Shown here: one piece after another, positions 1-6,075 of the stretch
Layout of the letters: each line of letters starts with the position of its first letter
How positions within the stretch are numbered: position 1 is the first letter of the stretch
Assembly (NCBI GenBank): GCA_019912505.1
Contig: JAIOIM010000668.1
Location: 1-6,075, forward strand
From: Ignavibacteriaceae bacterium
GTDB taxonomy: Bacteria; Bacteroidota; Ignavibacteria; Ignavibacteriales; Ignavibacteriaceae
Direction of reading: 5' to 3'
Length of the DNA stretch: 6,075 bases
Made by a program: the position numbers and the translations under genes
Notes under the pieces: model-generated
What the model was told of the DNA's origin: nothing
The model's input: the letters and a program-made list of their open reading frames with translations, nothing else
Database searches by the model: none

Positions 1-759
1 CTTCATTGCGACATTTGCGGCATTTTGTTCGGCGCTTTTTTTATTCCGCCCTTTTCCGGTTCCAAACTCGTCATCGCCAATCAAAACCTTTATTGTAAAA
101 ATTCTATTATGCTGCGGTCCTTCTTCTTTTGCAACAACATAAACTGGAATTTCCAAACGATTTGCCTGTGCGTATTCTAAAAGCTGACTTTTATAATTTT
201 CGTCAACAAGGTACTCCCCTTCTTTTATATTCGGGAGAATAATTGTTTTATGGATAAACTTTCCGGATGCTTCTATACCGCTCTCTAAATAAATTGCTCC
301 TATTAAAGCTTCCATCGCATCGCATAAAACAGTGCGCGAGCCGTTAGAAAAGGTGTGTGAAAGATTTTTACTAATTAAAAGAAAATCTTGTAAATTAATT
401 TTCTCAGCCGCTTCGGCAAGAGTAATTCTGTTTACAAGTTTTGCCCTTATCTTTGTCAAAAATCCTTCGTCTTTTTCGGGGAAGGAATCAAATAGGTACT
501 CGGCAACCACCAAACTTAGCACTGAATCTCCCAGGAATTCGAGACGTTCGTTTGAAAATTTAAATTCGGTGTTATGCTCAAGAAAAGAACGATGCATTAA
601 TGCCTGAATAAATTGCGATTTGTCTTTGATTGAAATGCCCACCAATTGCTCCAGCTCGTGAAACTTTTCCGGGGTAAAAACTTTTGCAATTAGTTTTTCT
701 TTCTTTTTTTCTTCCCGCTGTTTAAGTTTTTGCAGCACCCAGGAAAATAAATTAGACAA
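1..759 (-). CDS. rnc: Ribonuclease III, 3' end cut by window edge
   Basis: Endoribonuclease that cuts double-stranded RNA, classically in rRNA precursor processing and mRNA turnover. Reading 759 down to 1 gives 253 uninterrupted codons with no stop. An N-terminal stretch of about 33 residues rich in Lys and Glu precedes the catalytic domain (about 34-175). The signature NERLEFLGDS lies at 70-79. By alignment to the E. coli enzyme the metal ligands are E71, E74, D78, E98, D147 and E150, all present. A double-stranded RNA-binding domain follows from about 186 and ends in GKGRNKKSAEQNAA (236-249), so probably only a few C-terminal residues are missing. The start is a TTG at 759-757, chosen because GAGG lies 7 nt upstream and no ATG precedes the catalytic domain. 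An in-frame GTG at W7-V8 is a weaker alternative. The gene begins 2 nt after the fabF stop, so the two are surely co-transcribed. Confidence 0.95.
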   Translation of the reverse strand, partial: MSNLFSWVLQKLKQREEKKKEKLIAKVFTPEKFHELEQLVGISIKDKSQFIQALMHRSFLEHNTEFKFSNERLEFLGDSVLSLVVAEYLFDSFPEKDEGFLTKIRAKLVNRITLAEAAEKINLQDFLLISKNLSHTFSNGSRTVLCDAMEALIGAIYLESGIEASGKFIHKTIILPNIKEGEYLVDENYKSQLLEYAQANRLEIPVYVVAKEEGPQHNRIFTIKVLIGDDEFGTGKGRNKKSAEQNAANVAMK

Positions 760-761
760 AA

Positions 762-2009
762 CTAATCCTCGTACTTTTTAAATAGTAAAGATGCGTTGTG
801 TCCCCCGAAACCAAATGTATTGCTGATTGCCGCTTTTACACTTCTTACGGTTTTTTTATTCGGACTATAAAAAAGATCACATTTCGGGTCCGGGTTATCA
901 AGGTTGATGGTCGGCGGCACTATCCCATTATTTATAGTAAGTACTGTTGCTATTGCCTCAATACCGCCTGCAGCGCCGAGTAAATGCCCCGTCATAGATT
1001 TTGTTGAGGTGACAACAATTTTGTGTGCATGCTCGCCAAGAGTAGTTTTTATAGCCATAGTTTCATTAACATCATTATATGGGGTTGATGTACCGTGAGC
1101 ATTTACGTAATCAATATCTGTCGGCTGCAAACCGGAGTCTCTCAGGGCTTCTTTCATCGATCTGACTGCGCCTTCGCCGCCGGGAGTCGGTGCTGTAATA
1201 TGGTATGCATCGCCGGTTAAACCGATGCCGCATATTTCTGCATGAATTTTTGCGCCTCTATTTAAAGCATGGCTTAATTCTTCCAATACAAGAGCACCTG
1301 CGCCTTCGCCCATTACAAAACCGTTACGGTCTTTATCAAAAGGGCGGGAAGCTTCTTTATATCTATCATTCCAAGTAGAAATGGCGCGAAGTGAATTAAA
1401 GCCTGCAATACCCATTTCTGTAATTGCAGCTTCTGAGCCGCCGCACATCATTAAATCTGCACTGCCTCTTTGTATCAACATAAAGGCATCTGCAATGGCG
1501 TGGGATGAAGTTGCACATGCGGAAGTGGTTGCATAGTTGGGTCCCTTTAAACCAAATCGGATTGATATTTGCCCGGCGGCAATATCCGAAATCATCATTG
1601 GAATAAAGAAAGGACTAATTTTTCGCGGATTTTTTTCTTGAAAATAAATCCAAAACTGTTGTTCAAGCGTAGTCATGCCGCCAATACCGCTTCCGAATAT
1701 TACACCGAATCTCTCTTTGTCTAATAAATTGAGATTATTCCCGGAATCATTAAATGCCATTTCGGCTACAGCCATGGCATACTGCGTGTATAGGTCCATT
1801 CTCTTAGAAGATTTTTTATCAATAAAATCATCAGATTTAAAACCTTTTACCTCTGCGGCAAACTTCGTGTCGAAACCAGTGGTATCAAAACGGGTTATTA
1901 GATCAACTCCATTTTTACCTTCGACTAAGCCGTTCCAGTATTCTTCAACACTGTTGCCGATAGGAGTAATTGCACCCATTCCGGTAACAACAACCCTCCT
2001 CTTATTCAT
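762..2009 (-). CDS. fabF: 3-oxoacyl-[acyl-carrier-protein] synthase II (KAS II)
   Basis: Condensing enzyme that elongates acyl-ACP with malonyl-ACP in cytoplasmic type II fatty-acid synthesis. The 415 residues match the usual length (about 410-415). It shows the two-lobed thiolase fold of ketoacyl synthases: N-terminal RRVVVTGMGAITPIG (4-18), nucleophile C165 in TTSACATSSH, H305 in NAHGTSTP, K337 and H342 in TSTKSMTGH, and the gating loop GFGGHN at 400-405. The Cys-His-His triad is that of FabF/FabB and not FabH. Length and motifs favour FabF over FabB, though the two cannot be separated with certainty by eye. ATG at 2009 has a strong GGAGG (2014-2018) 4 nt upstream. It lies 87 nt after acpP and 2 nt before rnc, the common acpP-fabF-rnc order. 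Confidence 0.97.
   Translation of the reverse strand: MNKRRVVVTGMGAITPIGNSVEEYWNGLVEGKNGVDLITRFDTTGFDTKFAAEVKGFKSDDFIDKKSSKRMDLYTQYAMAVAEMAFNDSGNNLNLLDKERFGVIFGSGIGGMTTLEQQFWIYFQEKNPRKISPFFIPMMISDIAAGQISIRFGLKGPNYATTSACATSSHAIADAFMLIQRGSADLMMCGGSEAAITEMGIAGFNSLRAISTWNDRYKEASRPFDKDRNGFVMGEGAGALVLEELSHALNRGAKIHAEICGIGLTGDAYHITAPTPGGEGAVRSMKEALRDSGLQPTDIDYVNAHGTSTPYNDVNETMAIKTTLGEHAHKIVVTSTKSMTGHLLGAAGGIEAIATVLTINNGIVPPTINLDNPDPKCDLFYSPNKKTVRSVKAAISNTFGFGGHNASLLFKKYED
767..770 (-). promoter_or_regulatory. Ribosome binding site of rnc (GAGG), decides the TTG start
   Basis: GAGG on the minus strand sits inside the last codons of fabF, with 7 nt between it and the TTG at 759-757. It supports a non-ATG start and translational coupling of rnc to fabF. 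Seen in sequence; its use as a start is inferred. Confidence 0.6.
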
Positions 2010-2013
2010 AAAA

Positions 2014-2018
2014 CCTCC
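2014..2018 (-). promoter_or_regulatory. Strong ribosome binding site of fabF (GGAGG)
   Basis: A perfect GGAGG on the minus strand lies 4 nt before the fabF ATG at 2009. It is the best Shine-Dalgarno match in the window and fixes the start. Because fabF is separated from acpP by 87 nt, it likely initiates independently of upstream translation. Confidence 0.7.
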
Positions 2019-2056
2019 AGTGAGTAATATGTAGCGGTTAAAGAAGTGATATTAAA

Positions 2057-2082
2057 GTCGAGAAAATTTTCATCTTCCCGAC
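2057..2082 (-). promoter_or_regulatory. Intercistronic stem-loop between acpP and fabF (possible attenuator or processing site)
   Basis: In the minus-strand transcript, GTCGGGAAGA (2082-2073) pairs with TTTTCTCGAC (2066-2057) across a 6-nt loop, giving a 10-bp stem with two G-U wobbles. It begins 14 nt after the acpP stop and is followed by UUUAAU, too short a U-run for a strong intrinsic terminator. The two wobble positions become A-C mismatches in a plus-strand transcript, so the structure suits the operon's own direction. Role is inferred: partial termination, RNase cleavage (perhaps by RNase III, encoded next door) or protection of the acpP message end. Confidence 0.45.
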
Positions 2083-2096
2083 CCTAAAAGAATTAA

Positions 2097-2330
2097 TTAG
2101 CTTAATTTTCCTGTAAGGTAGCTAACAGCATCTCCTACAGTACCAATTTTTTCTGCGTCTTCATCAGGGATGGAAACTTGGAAAGCGCTCTCAAAACCCA
2201 TTACCAGTTCTACGATATCAAGCGAATCTGCTCCAAGATCGTTAGTGAACGAAGCTTCAGGTGTAATTTGAGATTCTTCAACACCTAACTTGTCCATTAT
2301 GATCTCTTTTACTTTAGCTTCAACATCCAT
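2097..2330 (-). CDS. acpP: Acyl carrier protein
   Basis: Small acidic cytoplasmic carrier that holds growing acyl chains on a 4'-phosphopantetheine arm. It is the shared substrate carrier for FabD, FabH, FabG and FabF encoded around it, and acyl-ACP is the substrate of PlsX. The 77 residues match the family length. The motif GADSLDIVEL (33-42) contains the attachment serine S36, and the segment around it is rich in Asp and Glu as expected for docking to partner enzymes. Helix I begins VEAKVKEIIMDKLGV (3-17). ATG at 2330 has AGGAG (2342-2338) 7 nt upstream. It is the only gene here with sizeable spacers on both sides (72 and 87 nt), which fits an abundant product whose synthesis is tuned apart from the flanking enzymes. 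Confidence 0.98.
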   Translation of the reverse strand: MDVEAKVKEIIMDKLGVEESQITPEASFTNDLGADSLDIVELVMGFESAFQVSIPDEDAEKIGTVGDAVSYLTGKLS

Positions 2331-2402
2331 TGTGTATCTCCTATATGTTTGTGATTTTGTTAAGAATAATTTAATTAAAAAATAACAGATTTCTAAATTT
2401 AT
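2331..2402 (-). other. AT-rich fabG-acpP spacer, acpP 5' leader
   Basis: This 72-nt spacer is only about 18% G+C (13 of 72), far below the coding sequence around it, with T- and A-runs in the middle. It carries the acpP ribosome binding site AGGAG at 2338-2342. I found neither a clear sigma-70 -35/-10 pair nor the Bacteroidetes-type TAnnTTTG box, so an internal promoter for acpP is possible but not shown. No stable hairpin was seen. Confidence 0.4.
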
Positions 2403-3164
2403 TTACATCGTCATTCCGCCGTCAACGGCTAAAACCTGACCGGTAATATAACTTGCATCGTCACTACATAGAAATGTTACAAGTTTTGCAACATCTTCGG
2501 GCAAGCCCATGCGGCGCAGCGGAACATTTGCAAGCAATGCTTCTTTCTGTTGATCGTTCAAAGCCCTAGTCATATCAGTTTGTATAAAACCGGGGGCAAT
2601 AGCATTAACTGTAATATTTTTTCCGCCAAGTTCCTTCGCCATCGATTTTGTAAAACCAATTACACCGGCTTTTGATGCGGCATAATTAGCCTGACCCGCA
2701 TTACCTATAACCCCAACAACAGAGGCAAGATTTACTATTCTGCCAAAGCGTTGTTTTATCATTGGTCTTATAGCTGCTTTTGTGTAGTTAAAAACACTTT
2801 TTAAATTTGCATTTATTACTTTATCAAATTCTTCTTCTGTCATTCTCAAAAGCAAATTATCCCTCGTAATTCCTGCGTTGTTTACTAATATATCAATACC
2901 GCCCATTTTTTCGATAGCCGCCTGTATTGTAGCATCGGCATCCTGAAAAGATGAAGCATCAGCTTTCATTGCAAATATATGTGTATCTGCGCCGCCGAAT
3001 TCTTTTTGAAATTCTCGGGCTAGTTCATCACCGGTGTTATCAGCAAACATGATATCAGTGAATAGAACGTCGCTGCACTCGCGTGCAATAAGTTGTTTTA
3101 CTATTTCTTTACCAATACCTCTTGCACCGCCGGTAACGATGGCTCTTCTTGTTTTATTGGGCAT
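2403..3164 (-). CDS. fabG: 3-oxoacyl-[acyl-carrier-protein] reductase
   Basis: NADPH-dependent short-chain dehydrogenase/reductase that converts 3-oxoacyl-ACP to 3-hydroxyacyl-ACP, the first reduction of each elongation cycle. Visible SDR features are the cofactor loop TGGARGIG (11-18), NNAG (95-98), structural N120, catalytic S148, Y161 and K165 (YAASK) and the PG turn at 191-192. The C-terminal GQVLAVDGGMTM is typical of FabG. At 253 residues it is slightly longer than the usual 244-248, the extra length lying around 38-62. The start at 3164 is supported by GGAG (3174-3171) 6 nt upstream and overlaps the end of the DUF3109-like gene by 11 nt, suggesting translational coupling. Position beside fabD and acpP argues for true FabG over another SDR. 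Confidence 0.96.
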   Translation of the reverse strand: MPNKTRRAIVTGGARGIGKEIVKQLIARECSDVLFTDIMFADNTGDELAREFQKEFGGADTHIFAMKADASSFQDADATIQAAIEKMGGIDILVNNAGITRDNLLLRMTEEEFDKVINANLKSVFNYTKAAIRPMIKQRFGRIVNLASVVGVIGNAGQANYAASKAGVIGFTKSMAKELGGKNITVNAIAPGFIQTDMTRALNDQQKEALLANVPLRRMGLPEDVAKLVTFLCSDDASYITGQVLAVDGGMTM

Positions 3165-3762
3165 TAATCTCTCCGGTTTTAATTTCGTTTAAATATTCTT
3201 TTCTGTATGCTTCTAATTCAGCAAAATTTTTCTCGCCGAAAAAGTGTTGAAGTTCTTCGCGGCACGCTTCATAAATTGTCATATGCTCGCCGTTCTGCTT
3301 ATTACAAAATTTTAAACGGTCAATATGTTCATCATCAATAGTAAGCGAACCTTCGTAAATAGTTAGCGGGAACAATATACAATAAACCGGCTTATATTTC
3401 CACTTGTAAGCGCCTTCAGCCATAGCTAATTTTTGAAGGCTGCACAGCCCTTCTTTATCTAAGAAGGTGCATTTACCGTTTATAACATTCGTACCGACCG
3501 CTACGCCCGACTCAAAATCTTCATCTTCTTCGGGGGCTTCAAACCACGCATCGATATCTTTTGATTGTGTTTCATCCATAAAAGGTAAAAGTTTTTCTTT
3601 TATAGATAATATTAGCTGGCTTTCAGTTGACTCTGTGTAAACGCCATAATTGCAGCACTCACCATTGCATTTGCAATTAAACGGAAAAGAAAAAATCAAT
3701 GGATCAATCAGAAGTCCTTTAATTTCTTTTGTAAAGCTTTTGGTCGAAAATTCTTCGCTCAT
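3154..3762 (-). CDS. Cysteine-rich DUF3109-like protein (putative metal or Fe-S binding), function unknown
   Basis: Function is unknown. With the preferred start the protein has 202 residues. I recognise the pattern of the DUF3109 family, related in style to YkgJ-type cysteine-cluster proteins: an N-terminal cluster CKCNGECC (C30, C32, C36, C37), then C98 in NGKCTFL, C107 in GLCSL, C128 in YKPVYCILFPL, C153 and C167. This spacing suggests metal or Fe-S coordination; no enzyme motif was recognised. An acidic stretch lies at about 76-84. No signal peptide or membrane segment is seen, so it is probably cytoplasmic. The ATG at 3762-3760 overlaps the fabD stop as TAATG, with GGAG at 3777-3774. An ATG at 3807 would add 15 residues lying in another frame of fabD and is less likely. 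The end overlaps fabG by 11 nt, so the gene is embedded in the fab operon. Family assignment is from memory of the cysteine pattern. Confidence 0.8.
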   Translation of the reverse strand: MSEEFSTKSFTKEIKGLLIDPLIFSFPFNCKCNGECCNYGVYTESTESQLILSIKEKLLPFMDETQSKDIDAWFEAPEEDEDFESGVAVGTNVINGKCTFLDKEGLCSLQKLAMAEGAYKWKYKPVYCILFPLTIYEGSLTIDDEHIDRLKFCNKQNGEHMTIYEACREELQHFFGEKNFAELEAYRKEYLNEIKTGEINAQ

Positions 3763-4676
3763 TAAAGGTACTTCTCCACATCTGCATATTTGTCGATGCC
3801 AAAACATTTAACATCGGGGTTTATTCTTTTTACGAGTCCTTGCAAAACTTTTCCCGGACCAACTTCATAAAATTCTTCTATGCCATCGGCAATCATATTT
3901 ACAATAGTTTCTTCCCATCTAACCGGTGAGGTTACCTGTTCGTAAAGGAGTTTGAAAATTTCATCTTTTGCTGTAATCGGCTTTGCCGAAACATTTGCAT
4001 AAACCGGAAAACGCGCATCATAAATAGGAGTACTTTCTAATGCTTTTTTTAATTTTTCCTTTGCCGGCAACATTAAGGGAGAATGAAAAGCGCCGCTAAC
4101 CACAAGCTCTTTTACAAGTTTTGCGCCCTTTGCTTTGCAAACTTCCATTCCTTTTTTTACACCGTCAACAGAGCCGCTTATAACAACCTGACCGGGCGAG
4201 TTAAAGTTTGCTGACTGTACTATCCCCGCATCGGAGGCTTCAATACAGCACTCGTCAACAACTGATGGTTCGAGACCAATAATAGCAGCCATCGTACCTT
4301 TTTGTTCGATACCTGCTTGCTGCATTGCTTTACCGCGCTCACGCACAAGTTTTACAGCATCATAAAATTGAATTGCACGTGCAGCAACAAGGGCTGAATA
4401 CTCTCCAAGTGAGTGGCCCGCCGCTGCATCTGCATGAACGGTTCTGATTAAACTTGCAAGAACCACACTGTGCAAAAATATTGCAGGTTGTGTAAATTCG
4501 GTTTGTTTTAACTCTTCCTCCGGACCGTTAAACATTATATAAGAAAGATTAATACCCAGGGCATCATCAGCGGTTTTAATCATCTCATTTGCTTCAACAG
4601 AATTTTCAAAAAGGTCTTGAGCCATACCAACGTATTGCGCGCCCTGACCCGGAAATAAAAATGCTTTTTTTGACAT
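3762..4676 (-). CDS. fabD: Malonyl-CoA:ACP transacylase
   Basis: Transfers malonyl from CoA to acyl carrier protein, supplying the two-carbon donor for FabH and FabF. The 304 residues agree with the family length (about 300-315). Key features are the oxyanion-hole motif FPGQGAQ (8-14), nucleophile S89 in GHSLGEY (87-93), R114 in the VRERG segment (expected to bind the malonyl carboxylate), the catalytic H198 in GAFHSP and the C-terminal VGPGKVLQGL (272-281). All residues expected for a malonyl-specific enzyme are present. It starts 22 nt after fabH. No Shine-Dalgarno match is visible before the ATG at 4676, where the leader is A/T only for over 10 nt. Its stop codon shares a base with the start of the DUF3109-like gene (TAATG). 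Confidence 0.97.
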   Translation of the reverse strand: MSKKAFLFPGQGAQYVGMAQDLFENSVEANEMIKTADDALGINLSYIMFNGPEEELKQTEFTQPAIFLHSVVLASLIRTVHADAAAGHSLGEYSALVAARAIQFYDAVKLVRERGKAMQQAGIEQKGTMAAIIGLEPSVVDECCIEASDAGIVQSANFNSPGQVVISGSVDGVKKGMEVCKAKGAKLVKELVVSGAFHSPLMLPAKEKLKKALESTPIYDARFPVYANVSAKPITAKDEIFKLLYEQVTSPVRWEETIVNMIADGIEEFYEVGPGKVLQGLVKRINPDVKCFGIDKYADVEKYL

Positions 4677-4698
4677 AGTTAAAATTTATAAGTTTTTA

Positions 4699-5703
4699 TT
4701 AATCCATTCCCCATACTAAATAGGTTGCGCCCCAGGTAAAGCCGGCGCCAAATGCTGATAAAATTAATTTATCGCCCTTTTTAACTTTGCCGTCTCGGTA
4801 ATACTCAACAAGGCAGAGCGGTATTGTAGCCGCGGTAGTATTGCCGTATTTATCGATGTTAATCATTACCTTTTCTTTTGGAATTCCCATTCGCTGTGCT
4901 GTGGCGTCTATTATTCTTAGGTTAGCCTGATGCGGCACAAGATATGCGATGTCTTCCGAAGTAAGATTATTTTTCTGCATTATTTCGTAAGAGATATCTG
5001 CCATACCTTTTACGGCAACTTTAAATACTGCTTTACCGTCCTGAAAAATATAATGAAGCTTTTTATCTACAGTTTCATGTGTCGGAGGATTTAAACTTCC
5101 GCCGCCTTTCATATATAACGCTTCGCGTCCGGAGCCATCACAATGAAGAAGCGAATCCTGAAGACCAAAATTTTTATCTTCGGTTGGTTCGAGGAGCACT
5201 GCGGCTGCGGCATCGCCAAAAAGTATACATGTATTTCTGTCGGTGTAATCTGTAATAGCACTCATCTTGTCGGCGCCGATTACTAAAACTTTTTTATAAC
5301 GACCCGATTCGATTAAAGACGCGCCGACATGAAAACCAAAAAGAAAACCTGAGCAAGCGGCAGATACATCAAAACCCCATGCGTTTTTTGCGCCGATGTT
5401 ATCCTGTACCAAACATGCTGTTGCCGGAAAAAACATATCGGGCGTAACTGTTGAAACAATTACAACATCTATTTCCTCCGGGTTGATATTATATTTTTCT
5501 ATAAGGTCTTTTGCTGCGCCGGTAGCCAGATCGCTGGTAGCGCCGTTTTCAATAATTCTTCTTTCGCTAATACCTGTGCGGCTTTTTATCCACTCGTCGT
5601 TTGTTTCTACTATTTTTTCAAAATATTTATTGTCTAAAATTGTTTCGGGAACATACATTCCCAATGCAGTTACAACCGCATTATATTTTGTGTCTAAAGC
5701 CAT
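4699..5703 (-). CDS. fabH: 3-oxoacyl-[acyl-carrier-protein] synthase III (KAS III)
   Basis: Initiates fatty-acid chains by condensing an acyl-CoA primer with malonyl-ACP. The 334 residues fit FabH (about 315-335). The Cys-His-Asn triad that separates it from FabF is visible: C117 in DVSAACSGFLFG, H258 in VPHQANLRII and N288 in KYGNTTAATIP. The N-terminal segment NDEWIKSRTGISERR (35-49) is the usual CoA-binding region of the family, and the end SAFGAGFTWGA (316-326) is typical. Primer choice (acetyl or branched) cannot be told by eye. It begins 3 nt after the plsX stop. Only a weak purine run is seen before the ATG, so translation probably depends on plsX. Confidence 0.97.
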   Translation of the reverse strand: MALDTKYNAVVTALGMYVPETILDNKYFEKIVETNDEWIKSRTGISERRIIENGATSDLATGAAKDLIEKYNINPEEIDVVIVSTVTPDMFFPATACLVQDNIGAKNAWGFDVSAACSGFLFGFHVGASLIESGRYKKVLVIGADKMSAITDYTDRNTCILFGDAAAAVLLEPTEDKNFGLQDSLLHCDGSGREALYMKGGGSLNPPTHETVDKKLHYIFQDGKAVFKVAVKGMADISYEIMQKNNLTSEDIAYLVPHQANLRIIDATAQRMGIPKEKVMINIDKYGNTTAATIPLCLVEYYRDGKVKKGDKLILSAFGAGFTWGATYLVWGMD

Positions 5704-5706
5704 TAT

Positions 5707-6075
5707 TTACCGTTCGTTTAAAAATGAATATTGTTTTATTGAGCTTTCAATTTTTTGTACAAGATTTTTTTTATGCATCTCGTTTGCTCTAAGCACCATA
5801 TTTTTTATTGCTTTTGGTGTACTTGAGCCATGCCCAATTATACTAATGCCATTAACGCCCAGAAGCGGCACTCCGCCATGCTCCTGATAATCTAAACTTT
5901 TTAATGATTTCCTCAGCGAACCTTGCGATAATCCGATTTTAAGCTTATCGAACAAACTTTTTTTAGCGGTTTGTTTTAATAAATGTTTTAAAAGTTTTGG
6001 AACCGATTCGCCGAATTTAAGCAAAATATTACCGACAAATCCATCGCAAACTATAATGTCAACATTCTTCGTAAG
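5707..6075 (-). CDS. plsX: Phosphate acyltransferase PlsX, C-terminal part (5' end outside window)
   Basis: Peripheral enzyme that converts acyl-ACP plus phosphate to acyl phosphate, the substrate of PlsY in phospholipid synthesis. The window holds the last 122 codons plus stop, open to the edge at 6075. Full-length family members have about 330-350 residues, so roughly 210-220 N-terminal residues lie outside. Recognisable motifs are VCDGFVGNILLKFGES (fragment residues 9-24), HGGVPLLGVNG (66-76) and IGHGSS (80-85), all typical of the PlsX C-terminal half. A TTG at 6024 lies inside the conserved GNILLKFG motif and is not a start. plsX directly upstream of fabH is a widespread arrangement, often preceded by rpmF, which would be beyond the edge. 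Confidence 0.95.
   Translation of the reverse strand, partial: LTKNVDIIVCDGFVGNILLKFGESVPKLLKHLLKQTAKKSLFDKLKIGLSQGSLRKSLKSLDYQEHGGVPLLGVNGISIIGHGSSTPKAIKNMVLRANEMHKKNLVQKIESSIKQYSFLNER

Noticed and set aside
332..607. 91-residue open frame on the plus strand
   Set aside because: Antisense to the RNase III catalytic domain, whose active-site residues are all intact on the minus strand.
1675..2034. 119-residue open frame on the plus strand
   Set aside because: Fully antisense to the conserved N-terminal part of fabF; no recognisable domain or clear ribosome binding site.
2057..2082. Strong intrinsic terminator ending the operon after acpP
   Set aside because: The stem has two wobble pairs and is followed only by UUUAAU. 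fabF and rnc continue in the same direction without another evident promoter, so at most partial termination is likely.
3763..3807. A 15-residue N-terminal extension of the DUF3109-like protein from an ATG at 3807
   Set aside because: The segment reads the end of fabD in another frame. The ATG at 3762 gives the common TAATG junction with GGAG upstream, and the extra Cys residues in the extension do not belong to the recalled family pattern.
5396..5887. 163-residue open frame on the plus strand with hydrophobic stretches
   Set aside because: It lies antisense across fabH and plsX, both unmistakable by catalytic motifs. Its composition is what antisense reading of such genes gives, and no family is recognised.
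6022..6024. TTG as a start for a short separate gene at the plsX position
   Set aside because: The frame stays open to the window edge and the codons before it encode the conserved PlsX motif VCDGFVGN, so this is an internal leucine of a longer gene.

Overview
The window is a dense, one-direction (minus-strand) gene cluster for type II fatty-acid synthesis. In transcription order, from high to low coordinates, it reads plsX (3' part) - fabH - fabD - a cysteine-rich DUF3109-like gene - fabG - acpP - fabF - rnc (nearly all, cut at the low edge). All eight genes are on the minus strand. I found no convincing gene on the plus strand and no RNA gene, mobile element, CRISPR array or tandem repeat.

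Layout: 6075-5707 is the C-terminal third of PlsX; 5703-4699 FabH; 4676-3762 FabD; 3762-3154 the DUF3109-like protein; 3164-2403 FabG; 2330-2097 acyl carrier protein; 2009-762 FabF; 759 to beyond 1 is RNase III. Most junctions are tight: 3 nt plsX/fabH, 22 nt fabH/fabD, a 1-nt TAATG overlap fabD/DUF3109, an 11-nt overlap DUF3109/fabG and 2 nt fabF/rnc. The only two real spacers flank acpP: 72 nt upstream, very AT-rich, and 87 nt downstream, holding a 10-bp stem-loop. This suggests that acpP output is adjusted separately from its neighbours.

How the genes work together: FabD loads malonyl groups on the carrier protein encoded by acpP. FabH starts chains from acyl-CoA, FabF elongates them and FabG reduces the 3-oxo intermediates. 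PlsX diverts finished acyl-ACP to acyl phosphate for phospholipid synthesis. The dehydratase (FabZ), enoyl reductase (FabI/FabK/FabV) and acetyl-CoA carboxylase are not here and must be elsewhere. RNase III is a familiar passenger at the end of acpP-fabF clusters. The one unexpected member is the DUF3109-like cysteine-rich protein, translationally coupled on both sides to core fatty-acid genes.

Organism: moderately AT-rich DNA, this gene order (as I recall it from green sulfur bacteria and relatives), and a DUF3109 protein (a family I associate mainly with Bacteroidetes and relatives) together suggest the Bacteroidetes/Chlorobi/Ignavibacteria group, perhaps an Ignavibacteria member. That placement is inference from memory, not a search result. 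The region is otherwise ordinary core metabolism, and I see no sign of an undescribed defence, mobile or signalling system.
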